A stretch of DNA of 64,000 nucleotides from Rhizoclosmatium globosum (Eukaryota; Chytridiomycota; Chytridiomycetes; Chytridiales; Chytriomycetaceae): positions 434,001 through 498,000 of the forward strand of contig MCGO01000004.1 in the NCBI GenBank assembly GCA_002104985.1. The letters are read 5' to 3'. Below, piece by piece: positions 33,034-43,345 of this stretch. The notes beneath the pieces are model-generated. The model was not told the DNA's origin, searched no databases, and saw only the letters and a program-made list of their open reading frames with translations. A program made the position numbers and the translations under genes. Positions within the stretch are counted from its first letter, which is position 1. Every line of letters begins with the position of its first letter.

Positions 33034-35208
33034 CTAACTTGTTCGTGGGGAAAGCAAACGCTTCCGCACCACTGGAAGTCCTTCGACTTGTTCTTCGGTC
33101 AATATTACGACTGTTGGCGCCACCAGCCGACGAATCCGGAAGTTTTCCAAGCCTGCAAGCATATCAGTCTTGTTACAGAACCGTTTTCAAATACAAACCC
33201 ATCTTCATCGGAGCTGACAGAACCTCCGGAATCTTCTTCCCCTCCATCGTCTTCATCATGATTGTCCGCATTAATTCTAACAGTATTTTTACGAAGGTAC
33301 TTGACTTGTTCCCAAGTAAGTTCACGGTAAAAAGTATCTGGTTTATCCTATAAGTTATGATTTAAGCTCTTCCGTTATTGAAAAGAGAGAGCAGTAACCT
33401 CAAGTAAATCAAAGAAGTTTCTGCCCATATTTTGAATCAATGCCTCAGCCACATAATCAAAGTTTTGAACCAAATAAATAAGAATATTTGAAGCATATTT
33501 CTGGCTGTCTGGATGCATGACGTTGGCAATCAAGTTGAGTAATCCACTGACAATTTGAAGCTGAATCATTCGTTCCGCCAACTCATTGGAAGACGTTGCA
33601 ATAACCCTAAACACAAAAGTAAATACATTGTGTTAAGCTACGTGATTTACCCTAAGAGTTTGGCAGCATATGCTTGCTGGATGTAGATTGCGAGCATACT
33701 GTCGGACGGTTTTTCATCAGAAAGCATTGACGTAGCCCATTGATTATTTGCTTGCAAGGTTTTTCCTTCTCCTGCCTTTGTACCACGTCTTCGACGATCT
33801 TGAATACGAATTAACAACGAAACCCATTATGACACATTACCATCGTTGTCATCTAATAAGTCCTCGGTAGGTACATTGCGAAGAGATTGAATCAATTGCA
33901 TCAGAACAATGTCTTGAAGCGTGGATCGTTTGACGAGTTCTCGAATCAATTCATAACCTATTTTAAATGTCATTCATTGTTACTGCACGGACCAAACACC
34001 AAACCTTCGTACTGAATTTGAATATGCGGGCTCTTTAAGAGCCCGACAGTAGCATCCACGATTGATGGATGAATAGTTTGAATTGACGGCTTGTTCTTTG
34101 ATTAGTATTTCAGCCAATTTTGAAGTGTTTCTCACCAACAGCATCCTTAAAGCCTGTCCAGACATTTGTTGAGCAGTTGGAGATGATTGCGTTGAAGTCA
34201 ACAAAGACAGTAGTGATTTGTACACTTGCATCAAGAACTTCGGGTTTCCCTGACAGTTTCCAATTATTGCAGGCAGATATCAACCACAACTTACAACTCC
34301 CAACTGATATAATAAACTCTGGCAGTAGTCTTGCGTAATTTCTGATCTCGATCTTGCAAGGCAATCAGCCACAGTTCGAACACCATAACTTTCACATAAA
34401 AACTCCTTATACTTTCTCCCAGCATTGGCTATATGTAGCAAAAGCCTCAATGCTTCGGCTTTGTCCGACTAATATCGCGGTTTATAATGGACAAGACGAG
34501 CATTACTTACTTCTTTCACTTGACTTAAACCTAATAACTCCAACACCGTTAAAACTCCACCAACTTCCAAAAATTCCGCAAGGAATCTGCTTCCAGAAGC
34601 AGCAGAAATAAAAATTGAGATAGCTTGCAGTTGCAGCGATATGTTGAAGTTGAGGAGGTATGTCAATCTCAACCACGCTGTTACTCTTGTCAGAAACAGG
34701 CTAGCTCCGTTTCCAAATTCTCGTTCAAGTTGTGGTCCTGTTTTATTACGATTGTTGTTTACGAAGTCTTCAAGTATCCGCTCCCTCATATTCCTGTTGC
34801 CCTTCATTTCAAAAGCACCTAAGTCCACAGTGTGCCTATCAATCACTTACAGTGTCCCATGTTTTACTGAGCTGCATAAAATACGCGCTAGGACAGCTTT
34901 TGCTGAACGTTTTGGCTGCGCGTAACACAGGAATATGCGTTTCAACTGTGATTGTCTTCATTTTTGGTATGAAAAAAAAATGAATAATTATTGATAAAAA
35001 ATACTTTGAGAGAGTTGGCTTTGTTGATGGTATCCAGAATGGATTGAAGGAAACCGCCGAGTTTGCTGGTTGGTGTCTCGACGAACTCTTGGTGGGTGTT
35101 CTGAGTCTTGGCGCTTGGACCATCTTGACGGCTTGGTACATGGACGCCACGTTGGAGTTGCGTCTTGATTGTTTCGGGTAATGTCCAGCTACGGCTTGGG
35201 CGTGTCAT
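33034..35208 (-). CDS. Armadillo-like helical protein (ARMH1/C1orf228-like)
   Basis: The gene starts at about 35208 (MTRPSRSWTLPETIKTQL) and is split into many short exons. The most telling block is in exons near 34850-34500: FGNGASLFLTRVTAWLRLTY, QLQAISIFISAASGSRFL and FLEVGGVLTVLELLGL, which resembles animal ARMH1 (a helical-repeat protein kept mostly in ciliated or flagellated lineages). Later exons give more helical repeats (AERMIQLQIVSGLLNLIANV near 33560). Near 33330 comes FYRELTWEQVKYLRKNTVRI, followed by an acidic tail. One splice choice ends with SPRTS and TAG at 33034-33036; another continues into the RasGEF frame. Exon borders are only partly resolved. The name comes from remembered family features, so treat it as probable. 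Confidence 0.65.
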
Positions 35209-35422
35209 TGTTGTGGTCTTTTTTGGGTTGTGTTTCAACAACCTCGTCCTTTTTTGTATCTACCGCATTAGTACATGGTTCAAAAAGGATAATGAACAGG
35301 TAGCAGGTAGTGGATGGTACTCTCCAATTTATTGGGCAACATTGAACAAAGAACGGCTTCCCGTGTACAAATCCCAGAAGAATCCAACAATTCCAGTATG
35401 GCCCAACTCCATGATACATACT

Positions 35423-36037
35423 TTAACGGTATCTGCGGAGGGAGAGGGTGTTGCGGCGCTTCCAGTTCTTTCTGCGACCACCACCCTGGACCTTGTGGAA
35501 CTTGTGACCCTTTCCGAGACCACGGTTCTGCTTACCAATGGAGGTAAGACCGCGGGACTCACGGTGCTTCTGTCCTGGAGCAACGATCCAGTTGATGCGA
35601 GCATCGCGACGGATAGCCTTGTGGGATGGGTCAACAAGGATAACCTCGTAGAACTTGAAAGTGGAGTCCTGGTTAACCCAGTAGGAGTTGAGGACACGGA
35701 GGTTACCGCACTTGCGACCAACACGCTCTTCAGCGGTGGCACGGTGGGAGCGCTCAAACTTGAGCTGGTTAACTCCCTGGGAGGCTGGCTTACCGAAGAC
35801 AGCTCCCTTCTTGACTGGTCGCTTACGGTTACCACGGCGGACACGGACACGGTAGATGACGTATCCCTGCTTGGCCTTGTATCCCAAACGACGAGCCTTG
35901 TCTGGGCGAGATGGGCGAGAAGCACGGTGGATGACGTTCAACTGACGGAACTCCCAACATCTAACACGGAGAAGGAAACGGACAACGTCGGATTGCTTCT
36001 TGCGTTGCAACTCTTCCAAGTACTTGTAGGCACCCAT
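35423..36037 (-). CDS. RPL15: 60S ribosomal protein eL15
   Basis: An uninterrupted frame of 204 residues starts [18 protein letters not shown] and contains the eL15 hallmarks [53 protein letters not shown] and a C-terminal [17 protein letters not shown]. Length matches the family exactly. eL15 is a structural protein of the large ribosomal subunit. Strong codon bias keeps the antisense strand open over about 330 codons; that antisense frame is a shadow. A 71-bp sequence about 170-240 bp upstream is shared with uS17. Confidence 0.98.
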   Translation of the reverse strand: MGAYKYLEELQRKKQSDVVRFLLRVRCWEFRQLNVIHRASRPSRPDKARRLGYKAKQGYVIYRVRVRRGNRKRPVKKGAVFGKPASQGVNQLKFERSHRATAEERVGRKCGNLRVLNSYWVNQDSTFKFYEVILVDPSHKAIRRDARINWIVAPGQKHRESRGLTSIGKQNRGLGKGHKFHKVQGGGRRKNWKRRNTLSLRRYR

Positions 36038-36204
36038 TTAAGTACTGCAGTTTACAGAAAGTTAGTTTATGTGCGTTTGTTTTTGTTGAGGGGTAGATGT
36101 CGTGCAACCACTGATGACTTCTTTTTGGCAATTCATTCCAGCATCGATCAGATAATGTGATGACCTGATGTTCGTGTCTTGAAGCTTCATAATGCCGATA
36201 GGAT

Positions 36205-36276
36205 GTCTGATGATTGATGATGGTGGATGGATGTGGTGGGGATGGGTGTTGACAACGCACAGTTTGTGTTTGAAAA
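36205..36276 (-). promoter_or_regulatory. 71-bp element shared by eL15 and uS17 upstream regions (copy 1)
   Basis: About 71 bp here are nearly identical to 41277-41347. On the coding strand of the ribosomal genes the core reads CAACACCCATCCCCACC, then repeated ATCATCAA-like units. It lies 168-239 bp upstream of the eL15 start codon. A shared upstream element in the same orientation at two ribosomal-protein genes suggests a common promoter or leader module. Confidence 0.6.
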
Positions 36277-36370
36277 GAAAGGAGATCAACAGTGAGAATA
36301 CCAAAAGAAAAGGAGAAAGGATAACAAATACATTAAAAAATAAAAGAAATAGAAGAAATTCGTCGTTACT

Positions 36371-36414
36371 ATTATTTTCAGAGATGAAGAACATATATCT
36401 TCACTTTTTCTTTC
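36371..36414 (+). repeat. Hairpin plus T-run motif, copy 2 of 2
   Basis: ATTATTTTCAGAGATGAAGA followed by ACATATATCTTC and a T-rich run matches the motif at 14554-14596 with few changes. The GAAGA/TCTTC stem is kept and the loop differs. Confidence 0.45.
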
Positions 36415-36823
36415 AAAACATTCCCCAACATTCCCCCCTCTCTCGCCCTTTTGCCCCCTCTCTCCCTCTCCGATCTACTCTTTCAGCAGCACTTTAGCAG
36501 CAAAGCAGCAAGCAGAATACAACAGCCTCCCCCCTCCCCTTTCCCTCCCTTTCAGCCGGCTTCCTTCTTTTCAATCGTACCATAATGCCATCCATGTTGA
36601 CATTTCTTGAGAAAAGGGAGAGGCTGACGCTCCGTTTCCGAGCGCGACTGATGCTTTCGCTTGGCCGGGCCGCCAAATGCTCTCTCCTCTTTCGGCGTCG
36701 CGGTCTGAATCCGAATTCAGGCAGCCAAAGCGGAAGAGAAAGTAGCCGTGGTGTCGAAAGCGGTAGGTGTTTGTGTTTTGAGGGGGTGGGTGGGTGGCGA
36801 GTGACAAGACGTGGAAGTGGCTG

Positions 36824-37909
36824 ATGAGTTGTCCGACAGAAATGGACTTTGTGTCCACTGCCGCCGCCGATGCAGCCACCGACTCGACCATCGACTGTTT
36901 TGACGATGCGATTGTTGATGACGACTCGGACGTTTGGTCGCTGACGTCGGCAAAGTCAGCGGTGTCTCACTTTGACATTGACTCGGATTTGTCGCCTCCC
37001 CCACCAACTCGTCCCGCCACCAGCACCTTTGCCTCACTTGTAACCCCGCAAAGCAGCGTAAAAAGGGCATCTCGTTTTCTTCCTGTGAATACTCCTTCTA
37101 GCCCGGTCCCTTTCAGCACTCCTTCATCACGCTTTCAACAACAACATCACCAACAGCACCAGCAGCAACATCTTGTACCATCTCATCGAAAGAATCACCT
37201 TCCAAAATCGAAATCCTCCAATGATCTTAAATCAGAGCGTATGCGCAATTTCTTGCACCACGGAATTCTTCGGCAATCTGAACGTGTGTTGAAAAACCGA
37301 GGTCTCTGTTTACCACCAGTTGATGCATCGAGTAAAGGGAAATGGAATCTTGGAAACCTCCTTCATATCACCGATAAGTATATTCCCGATCTTGATGAAG
37401 ATCCAAATCAAGCCATCTCTCAACCGAAACTGACAAGGGCAGTGTTACCAGACGGCCGCAACATTGTACAAATTCAATCTCTTCGCTTTTCTGACAAACC
37501 GTTTGATCGTAAATTATTTGACGCCGCACAACAGCTTGTTTTCGCCCAGTTTGCTGAAAAAAATGTTAATGCAGATCTTGATGGAGTTCTTGATGATGAT
37601 TTTACAGTTGACGTGATCACGGACCCTGTGACTGGCATAGTTCTCGGTGCTGTTGAATATGTGTTTATGAAGCGTTATCTGTGGATTGACGCCATAGCCG
37701 TTCACCACAATGTTCGTGGCCTGGGAGTTGGATCTATTATGCTCGAACGTCTACGCAATATTGCATCGATTCGAAAGAAGACACTGTTGTGTTTTGCCCT
37801 CCATGATGTATGCCCGTGGTATAAGAAACAAGGGTTCGTATTAGCCACAGAGTTTCCAGAGTTGCCATGGCATATTGGAAAGTTCCTTTTGTGGACACCT
37901 AACAATTAA
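36824..37909 (+). CDS. GNAT-fold N-acetyltransferase-like protein with long disordered N-terminus
   Basis: The first ATG of the frame is at 36824 (MSCPTEMDFVST); the frame is open upstream only through a GTG. About 361 residues. Residues 1-150 are acidic, then Ser/Pro- and Gln/His-rich (QQQHHQQHQQQH), and look disordered. The C-terminal 150 residues have GNAT-like features: VLGAVEYVFMKRYLWIDAIA as the central beta strands, the acetyl-CoA-binding loop HHNVRGLGVGSIMLERL (Q/RxxGxG/A type), and a final strand around WYKKQGFVLATEF. The substrate is unknown. In plant and algal nitric-oxide or Spt10-like families such domains modify histones or small molecules, but nothing here fixes that. Intronless. 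Runs divergent to eL15. Confidence 0.75.
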   Translation: MSCPTEMDFVSTAAADAATDSTIDCFDDAIVDDDSDVWSLTSAKSAVSHFDIDSDLSPPPPTRPATSTFASLVTPQSSVKRASRFLPVNTPSSPVPFSTPSSRFQQQHHQQHQQQHLVPSHRKNHLPKSKSSNDLKSERMRNFLHHGILRQSERVLKNRGLCLPPVDASSKGKWNLGNLLHITDKYIPDLDEDPNQAISQPKLTRAVLPDGRNIVQIQSLRFSDKPFDRKLFDAAQQLVFAQFAEKNVNADLDGVLDDDFTVDVITDPVTGIVLGAVEYVFMKRYLWIDAIAVHHNVRGLGVGSIMLERLRNIASIRKKTLLCFALHDVCPWYKKQGFVLATEFPELPWHIGKFLLWTPNN

Positions 37910-37974
37910 TGAATAAATTTAATACTATCCGAAATATAAGGGAAGATGAGCAGTTAACAAGTACTGTTGCTAAA

Positions 37975-38470
37975 ACAGGCATTTGAGAATCGCAGAAAAC
38001 TTGCTGACAATGTGACACAGGAGCAGATTGATATTGCGTGTGTTTTCCTCGCATTTATTAACTGTCAGCTAACTCTGGGTAAGAAGAGGAGTTCATGCTG
38101 AAGATATTGCTTTATTTGAGTCATAAGTCTCACAGTCCTGATGTTTGGATCATGAATCCATCGGAAACTCTCCAGTCTGCATTTTGAAAAGCGTTTGGAA
38201 CAGCTCGTTTATTATTCAGCAGTGATCCAGGTGGAAGAAGAGTGGAAGTACAAATGGCAAGTACTGGCCATGTTGAAACGCAGATGGCCCCAACCTGTTG
38301 TCACGGCAGCTCAAGAATGCACAAAATAAACTGAACAAGTACGCTCAACGAGTTTGTTGATCTTCTACGGAATGGAATTCTTCGAGTGCTGATTCTTCTG
38401 CCACTCAGACTTCAACTCCAAAACCACCAACAAGAAATCGGCTTCTGGAAAAGACGGGATTCCAAGTAAG
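37975..38470 (+). pseudogene. Decayed gene of unknown family
   Basis: Between a plausible acceptor (ends 37978) and donor (38084) the frame reads AFENRRKLADNVTQEQIDIA and continues CVFLAFINCQLTL. After an intron the same phase gives VLMFGS, a TGA, then LHFEKRLEQLVYYSAVIQVE and EEWKYKWQVLAMLKRRWPQP. A frame shift follows (NAQNKLNKYAQRV), then STEWNSSSADSSATQTSTPK before a GTAAGT donor at 38471. The composition is clearly protein-like, but one stop and one shift interrupt it. A short 33-nt intron could remove the TGA, so a functional gene with odd splicing is possible. Family not recognised. Confidence 0.45.
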
Positions 38471-38931
38471 TTTAATGATTTGTCTTGTCTCTAGTTTTCT
38501 CTTGTGTATTAATCACTATTTACTCTTTTTATTGGAGATTGGATGGGAGTTTTGAAGAATGCAGGTGTCAACAATTGTCAGCGAGTGGACAAAAATCCAC
38601 ATACTTTCCTATCTTGCACTTGACTTCCCGTGGAGCTGCTGGACACGTTACCAACGTATAGCTGATTTAAGTCATCTTCGATTTCTCACCAAATCAACTA
38701 AACTGTCAACAGAGAGGAAGAATATTAAATATATATTAATACATATTGGTGATTTATTGGAACTTTTTGTAAATGTAAATGCTGCACAGCCCTTGATAAC
38801 ATTATTTTATTCATTTTAATGCAACGCTGTGAAGGAATTCCAAAGTATGTTCACGTATTTGATGACTTGATGATGATGGTTTCTGTTCATCGGTTGTTGC
38901 ATTGGACGAAGCGAAATTTTTCCACCCGAAC
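38471..38931. other. Intergenic region upstream of eS6
   Basis: No clear exons. It holds the eS6 promoter and perhaps further remnants of the decayed gene at 37.98-38.47 kb. Confidence 0.35.
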
Positions 38932-40171
38932 ATGAAGGTAGAAGCAGCCATCCATCCTTACGACAGGAGCCATCACATCTTTACGGGCGTTGATTAGGCG
39001 TGATATAGTGGTCTTGTTTGAGGCGGTTGAGGTTTTGATGGAGACGTTGAACCAGGATTGTTGGAATGGCTCAAGACATGACTGGATGCTCAAAACCCAA
39101 CTTGACTTGCGAATAGCACAGGGAAAAGCCTCACGGGACGATGCACGAAACTCCGGCGTTTCTGTCTATCCAATTGCTGATTCTACTTGAAACTGACGTT
39201 CTTCCAATTAGTTGAACATTGCCAACCCAGCCTTGGGCACCCAGAAGATGATCGAGATTGATGACGAGCGTAAGACGTACGTATAACCAAACGTTGAAGG
39301 AAGTGGCGTACGTGGATGCGAATCAAATAGAATGGGAGTGTTGTCCTGGCTCAAAAGTTGGAATGCCTGTATCTTGGCAGCACGTCTGGATACAGAGCTT
39401 AGAGTCTATAGTCCAAATACACGAATAACGGGATCAATATCGAAAATTATGTATTGCTGGGGCGACAGATTCCTTATTCAGCTTTCAAACTTGGATTCTA
39501 ATCAACGTAACAGTCGCATCTTCTACGACAAGCGTATGTCTCAGGAAGTCAAGGCTGACGGCCTTGGTGACGAATTCAAGGGATACGTTTTCAAGATCAC
39601 TGGTGGAAACGACAAGCAGGGTTTCCCAATGAAGCAGGGTGTTCTCCGTCCAGGACGTGCTTCCCTCCTCCTCTCTAAGGGACACTCCTGCTACCGTGCC
39701 CGCCGCACTGGTGAGCGCAAGAGAAAGACCGTTCGTGGTTGTATCGTTGCCTCCGACATCTCTGCCCTCTCCCTTGTCCTCGTCAAGCAGGGAGACAACG
39801 AGATTCCAGGTCTCACTGACACCAACACTCCAAAGCGCTTGGGTCCAAAGCGTGCCTCCAAGATTAGAAAGCTCTTCTCTCTCTCTAAGGAGGACGATGT
39901 TCGCAAGTACGTTATCCGTCGTGAAATTCAGCCAAAGAAGGAAGGAAAGAAGCCATTCTCCAAGGCTCCAAAGATTCAGCGTCTTGTCACCCCACTCACC
40001 CTCCAGCGTAGAAGAGCTCGTTTCGCCTTGAAGAGAAAGGCTCAGGAGACTGCCCGTGAGCAGGCTGCTGATTACGCTAAGCTCTTGGCCCAGAGAGTCA
40101 AGGACCGTAAGGAGAAGAGATCCGAGACCCGCAAGAGACTTTCATCTATCCGCAAATCCGCTACTGCGTAA
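38932..40171 (+). CDS. RPS6: 40S ribosomal protein eS6
   Basis: Three exons: 38932-38937 (ATG AAG only), 39212-39276 ([20 protein letters not shown]) and 39514-40171. They join in phase to 242 residues. The body has the eS6 blocks [60 protein letters not shown] and [19 protein letters not shown], and ends in the Ser/Arg/Lys-rich tail that is phosphorylated in many eukaryotes. The tiny first exon with Met-Lys is common in eukaryotic ribosomal-protein genes. Its two introns (274 and 237 nt) are several times longer than the local norm. Confidence 0.97.
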
Positions 40172-40491
40172 TTCCTCTTTTGTTGCTATCTTTTTTGCCC
40201 AACGTGCGCAATAAACCCTCTCAAATCGAAACATTGATTGATGATAAAGTGTTAACGACGATTAGTTTAGACTCACCGGAGTTCAGTAAGTAATTGTCGG
40301 GGGACAACCCGGAACACGGAGTAACAGTCGGACTGGACGTGCAGCTCGACGTTATACACATAAAAGCGAGGAACGAAGGAAGTACTTTGGTTCTATACTA
40401 ACTATGCGCAAATCTATGAAGTCTAGATCTTTTTCTCGTGGTTTTTCAAAACGCTTTAAAGAAGCTTTATTAACTGTTCTGAATATGGAAC
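40172..40491. other. Convergent intergenic region between eS6 and uS17
   Basis: Contains AATAAA-like signals for both genes (near 40210 and in rc near 40465). No gene recognised. Confidence 0.4.
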
Positions 40492-40968
40492 TTAGAACTT
40501 GGTGAACTGCTTGGCACCGACACCCTTAACAATCTTCTTCTGGACCTTGAGAACGTTGAAGCGGACAGTCTTGGAGATTGGACGGCACTGACCAACAGTA
40601 ACCAAGTCACCAGCCTCAACACCAATGAAAGCTGGGGACAAGTGAGCAGAAAGGTTCTTGTGACGCTTCTCGTATCTGTTGTACTTTGGAATGTAGTGGA
40701 GGTACTCTCTGCGGATGACGATAGTTCTCTTCATCTTGTTGGAGACGACGACTCCCTTCAAGATACGTCCACGAATAGAGATGGTTCCAGAGGTGAATGG
40801 ACACTTCTTGTCAATGTAGGTACCCTCAATGGCCTCCTTTGGAGTCTTGAATCCAAGACCGACATCGTTGTACCATCTCTTAGCGGCACCCTTCTTCTTG
40901 AGGGCGAGCTTAGAGTTCTGGAAAACTCCTGGCTGGAATTGGAAGGCTTTCTCAGTCTGCTCGGCCAT
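40492..40968 (-). CDS. RPS11: 40S ribosomal protein uS17 (RPS11)
   Basis: A single frame of 158 residues starts [20 protein letters not shown] and carries the eukaryotic uS17 pattern: [40 protein letters not shown] core (here [17 protein letters not shown]), [20 protein letters not shown] and [20 protein letters not shown]. Length and content fit the family. It binds 18S rRNA helix 11 in the small subunit. A 71-bp element 309-379 bp upstream is shared with eL15. Confidence 0.98.
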   Translation of the reverse strand: MAEQTEKAFQFQPGVFQNSKLALKKKGAAKRWYNDVGLGFKTPKEAIEGTYIDKKCPFTSGTISIRGRILKGVVVSNKMKRTIVIRREYLHYIPKYNRYEKRHKNLSAHLSPAFIGVEAGDLVTVGQCRPISKTVRFNVLKVQKKIVKGVGAKQFTKF

Positions 40969-41276
40969 TTCGGTACTATTATACAGTTAGTATTCCATTC
41001 ATCAGCATGAGAGTGGATGATGAGGGGTCGACCACGATCGCTTTTAACGAGTAACTAGAAGGTCCCAATATTCGTTCGAATATCCCCTCCAATACCCTGT
41101 AATTCATTGACGGTGGTATCTACTAGATTGCATGCTCTGTCATGACAGTTTTCACTGTTGTGACTTCGTACATGTTGCATCTCTGAGTCTATCAGATATC
41201 CCTCGTAATTGATGGCAGCACCGTCGTTTCATCCAGGCTGTATCCGTCTAAATTCACTCTGTCGTATGTCTGAATG

Positions 41277-41347
41277 GTCTGATGATTGATGATGGTGGAT
41301 GGATGCGGTGGGGATGGGTGTTGGCAACGCACGTTTGTGTTTGAAAA
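41277..41347 (-). promoter_or_regulatory. 71-bp element shared by eL15 and uS17 upstream regions (copy 2)
   Basis: Nearly identical to 36205-36276 and in the same orientation relative to its ribosomal-protein gene (uS17, start 40968). Confidence 0.6.
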
Positions 41348-41451
41348 AAGGGGGGGAGAGGGAGAGGGAGGAATTCACACCTCACTCCTTCCTCTCACAC
41401 ACTCTCTCTCCTTCTTCACCGATAAAACGATATTAAAGACATCAAATCATC

Positions 41452-43280
41452 TTATTCACCGTCCAATAAAGAACACAAAAACGCGCTTTCAACATCATCT
41501 GCGGACACACTTCCTCCAGATCCCGCAACAACAGCTGCAGGAACATATTTTGGTTTCCTCATTCCAACCAAGATGGTTCCTCCCCTCCCATTTGTCTTTA
41601 GCTCCAACGCAGCGCGAATCAATCGAATTGCTAGATCCGATAATGGTACTGCAGCGAACATATCAACATCTTTTCCATTCTCTGTAAAGGTGACATTTCT
41701 CCATTGACGAACAGCGGAAGGAGCCATTGCACCCAACACACTTGCAATTTCTCGGTTGGTAGCCGATTCGGCGGCTTGACACATTTCAATCAACAGCGTA
41801 CACAGTTCATTGATTGACTTTTTGTATTCTTGCGCCCATTTCTGGATCGCGGCAGTATTGTGGGCATCTGGGGCAAGGGACGACAAAAGTACGTCGATAT
41901 CTGAGGCAAGAGTTGGGAGAACAGTTGTGTTCACGTAGTGAGTTGTTGCGAATGAGTTTGATGAAATAAGTTTGGCAAGGTTATCCGCCAATGTTTCAGC
42001 CCAGATGAAGTGTGCAACTGTATTGATGTCTTCTGGAGTATCACCAACTAAAAAAGAAACATACATATAAGAGCCTTATCTCAATCCAAAAATAAGTTAA
42101 CTTACCAAGAGCAGAAAGATCAGATTCAAGTTCTGTAACACGTTCGAAATGAGTTGTCAAAGCCGCCGTAATAGTTGCTTCGTCTAAATCGTCAAATATT
42201 TGTAAGAAATTCATCACTCAAAGTAGTATGCATATACCATCATACCCAGAGCGCTTGTCTCCCAAACATCGAATACTTCCACCAGCAATGACATTCAAAG
42301 GACGCTGTGTGAATTGATAGAGATTGTTTTCCTATTGATGCAAACGCGTTTAATAACGAAAATAATCTAGTAGTCTAACCTCTGCAATTTCAGCCAATAC
42401 TTTCCCACCATCAGAGCTTTCCACGGCATCTCGCTCAAATAGGTTGAGCGGGTATTCGATACATGAGAATGCATGAGTATCTGTTCCGCCGACTTCTTTG
42501 GCTATTGAAATACATTGTTGAATGTTAATGTAGTCAGGAACTGATGGGTTGGCAATTGAATTTGAAGAAATTCCGTATGACCCAATTCGTCCACGTTTCA
42601 CTTCATGTTCAAGGTGTTGAAAAGCTTCTTTTATGTGAGGATATACATTTGTAACCTATCGCATGAAGTTCAGCTGAGTACGCAGCAAAGTTTTGAATCA
42701 AACCTGCTGATTACGCAGTTTCCCGGCAAGCAATCGTTCCGGACAATTGATCATATAAATATCAATCTTGTCGACTCCCAGCCGTTCCAGTGATGAATCA
42801 ATCTCAGACTCAATGAACTTTGGTGATATGCAGTGAGCAGCTGATTCCGACAGAACGACGGCATTCGCATCAGCGCGTTGCGACCACTCCTTCACACGCT
42901 TTGAATCGCCGAGAATATGGCCGCACTTTGAAATGAGAACGATGTCCTATGGATTGAGTGATTGATTGAAAGAGTTGAGCTTGCCAATGCGACCAACAAC
43001 CAACAAAGACGGCGACACAAACTTTTCGACTCAGGCCGAATTCGGTTTCCGCGGCTTTCAGCGCTGCGCCGATCGTTCGCTCCGAGGCGCCGCCGCCAAA
43101 GTGCGCCGCCGAATCGACAACGTTGACGCCGCATCGCAGCGCTTCTTTCACTGCAGCCTCGTCGCTGGCCCCAACTCGGAAGCCACCAACGCCAACGCTG
43201 CTCAGAGACTCGACTGACAGTCGCCCGCGGTGAGCACTGGGCCATGCATAGCGTGCAATCGTTGAAAAGTGTCGCAACAT
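41452..43280 (-). CDS. Aldo/keto reductase family protein, probably mitochondrial
   Basis: Exons 43280-43023, 42946-42704, 42655-42380 and further ones down to a TAA at 41452 join in phase. The N-terminus MLRHFSTIARYAWPSAHRGR is basic and Ser/Ala/Arg-rich, as in a mitochondrial presequence. Aldo/keto reductase motifs follow: GVNVVDSAAHFGGGASERTI (position of the catalytic Asp/Tyr region), DIVLISKCGHIL, SLERLGVDKIDIYMINCPE and RIGSYGISSNSIA. The C-terminal half (EDINTVAHFIWAETLADNLA and onwards) is longer than in simple reductases and resembles a fungal/plant subgroup of unknown substrate. The catalytic Tyr is not obvious in DSAAHFG (a His stands where Tyr is usual), so activity is uncertain. 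It lies 65 bp downstream of the RhoGAP-like gene. Confidence 0.8.
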
Positions 43281-43345
43281 TTGGACACAAGAAACAAGAA
43301 GAAAGAAGGCCTTCCAAAGTAAATATAGTTTATAAAGCCAATCTA

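Noticed and set aside
35165..36160. 331-codon plus-strand open frame opposite eL15
   Set aside because: It is antisense to the perfectly conserved eL15 gene; strong codon bias in the ribosomal-protein gene keeps the antisense frame open.
36794..36823. Upstream start for the GNAT gene at 36794
   Set aside because: That codon is GTG; the first ATG in frame is 36824.
38260..38300. Alternative genetic code with TGA read as Trp, suggested by in-frame TGAs at 16245 and in the decayed gene
   Set aside because: TGA terminates SmD1, PSMB4 and XLF at the expected family lengths, so TGA is a normal stop here.
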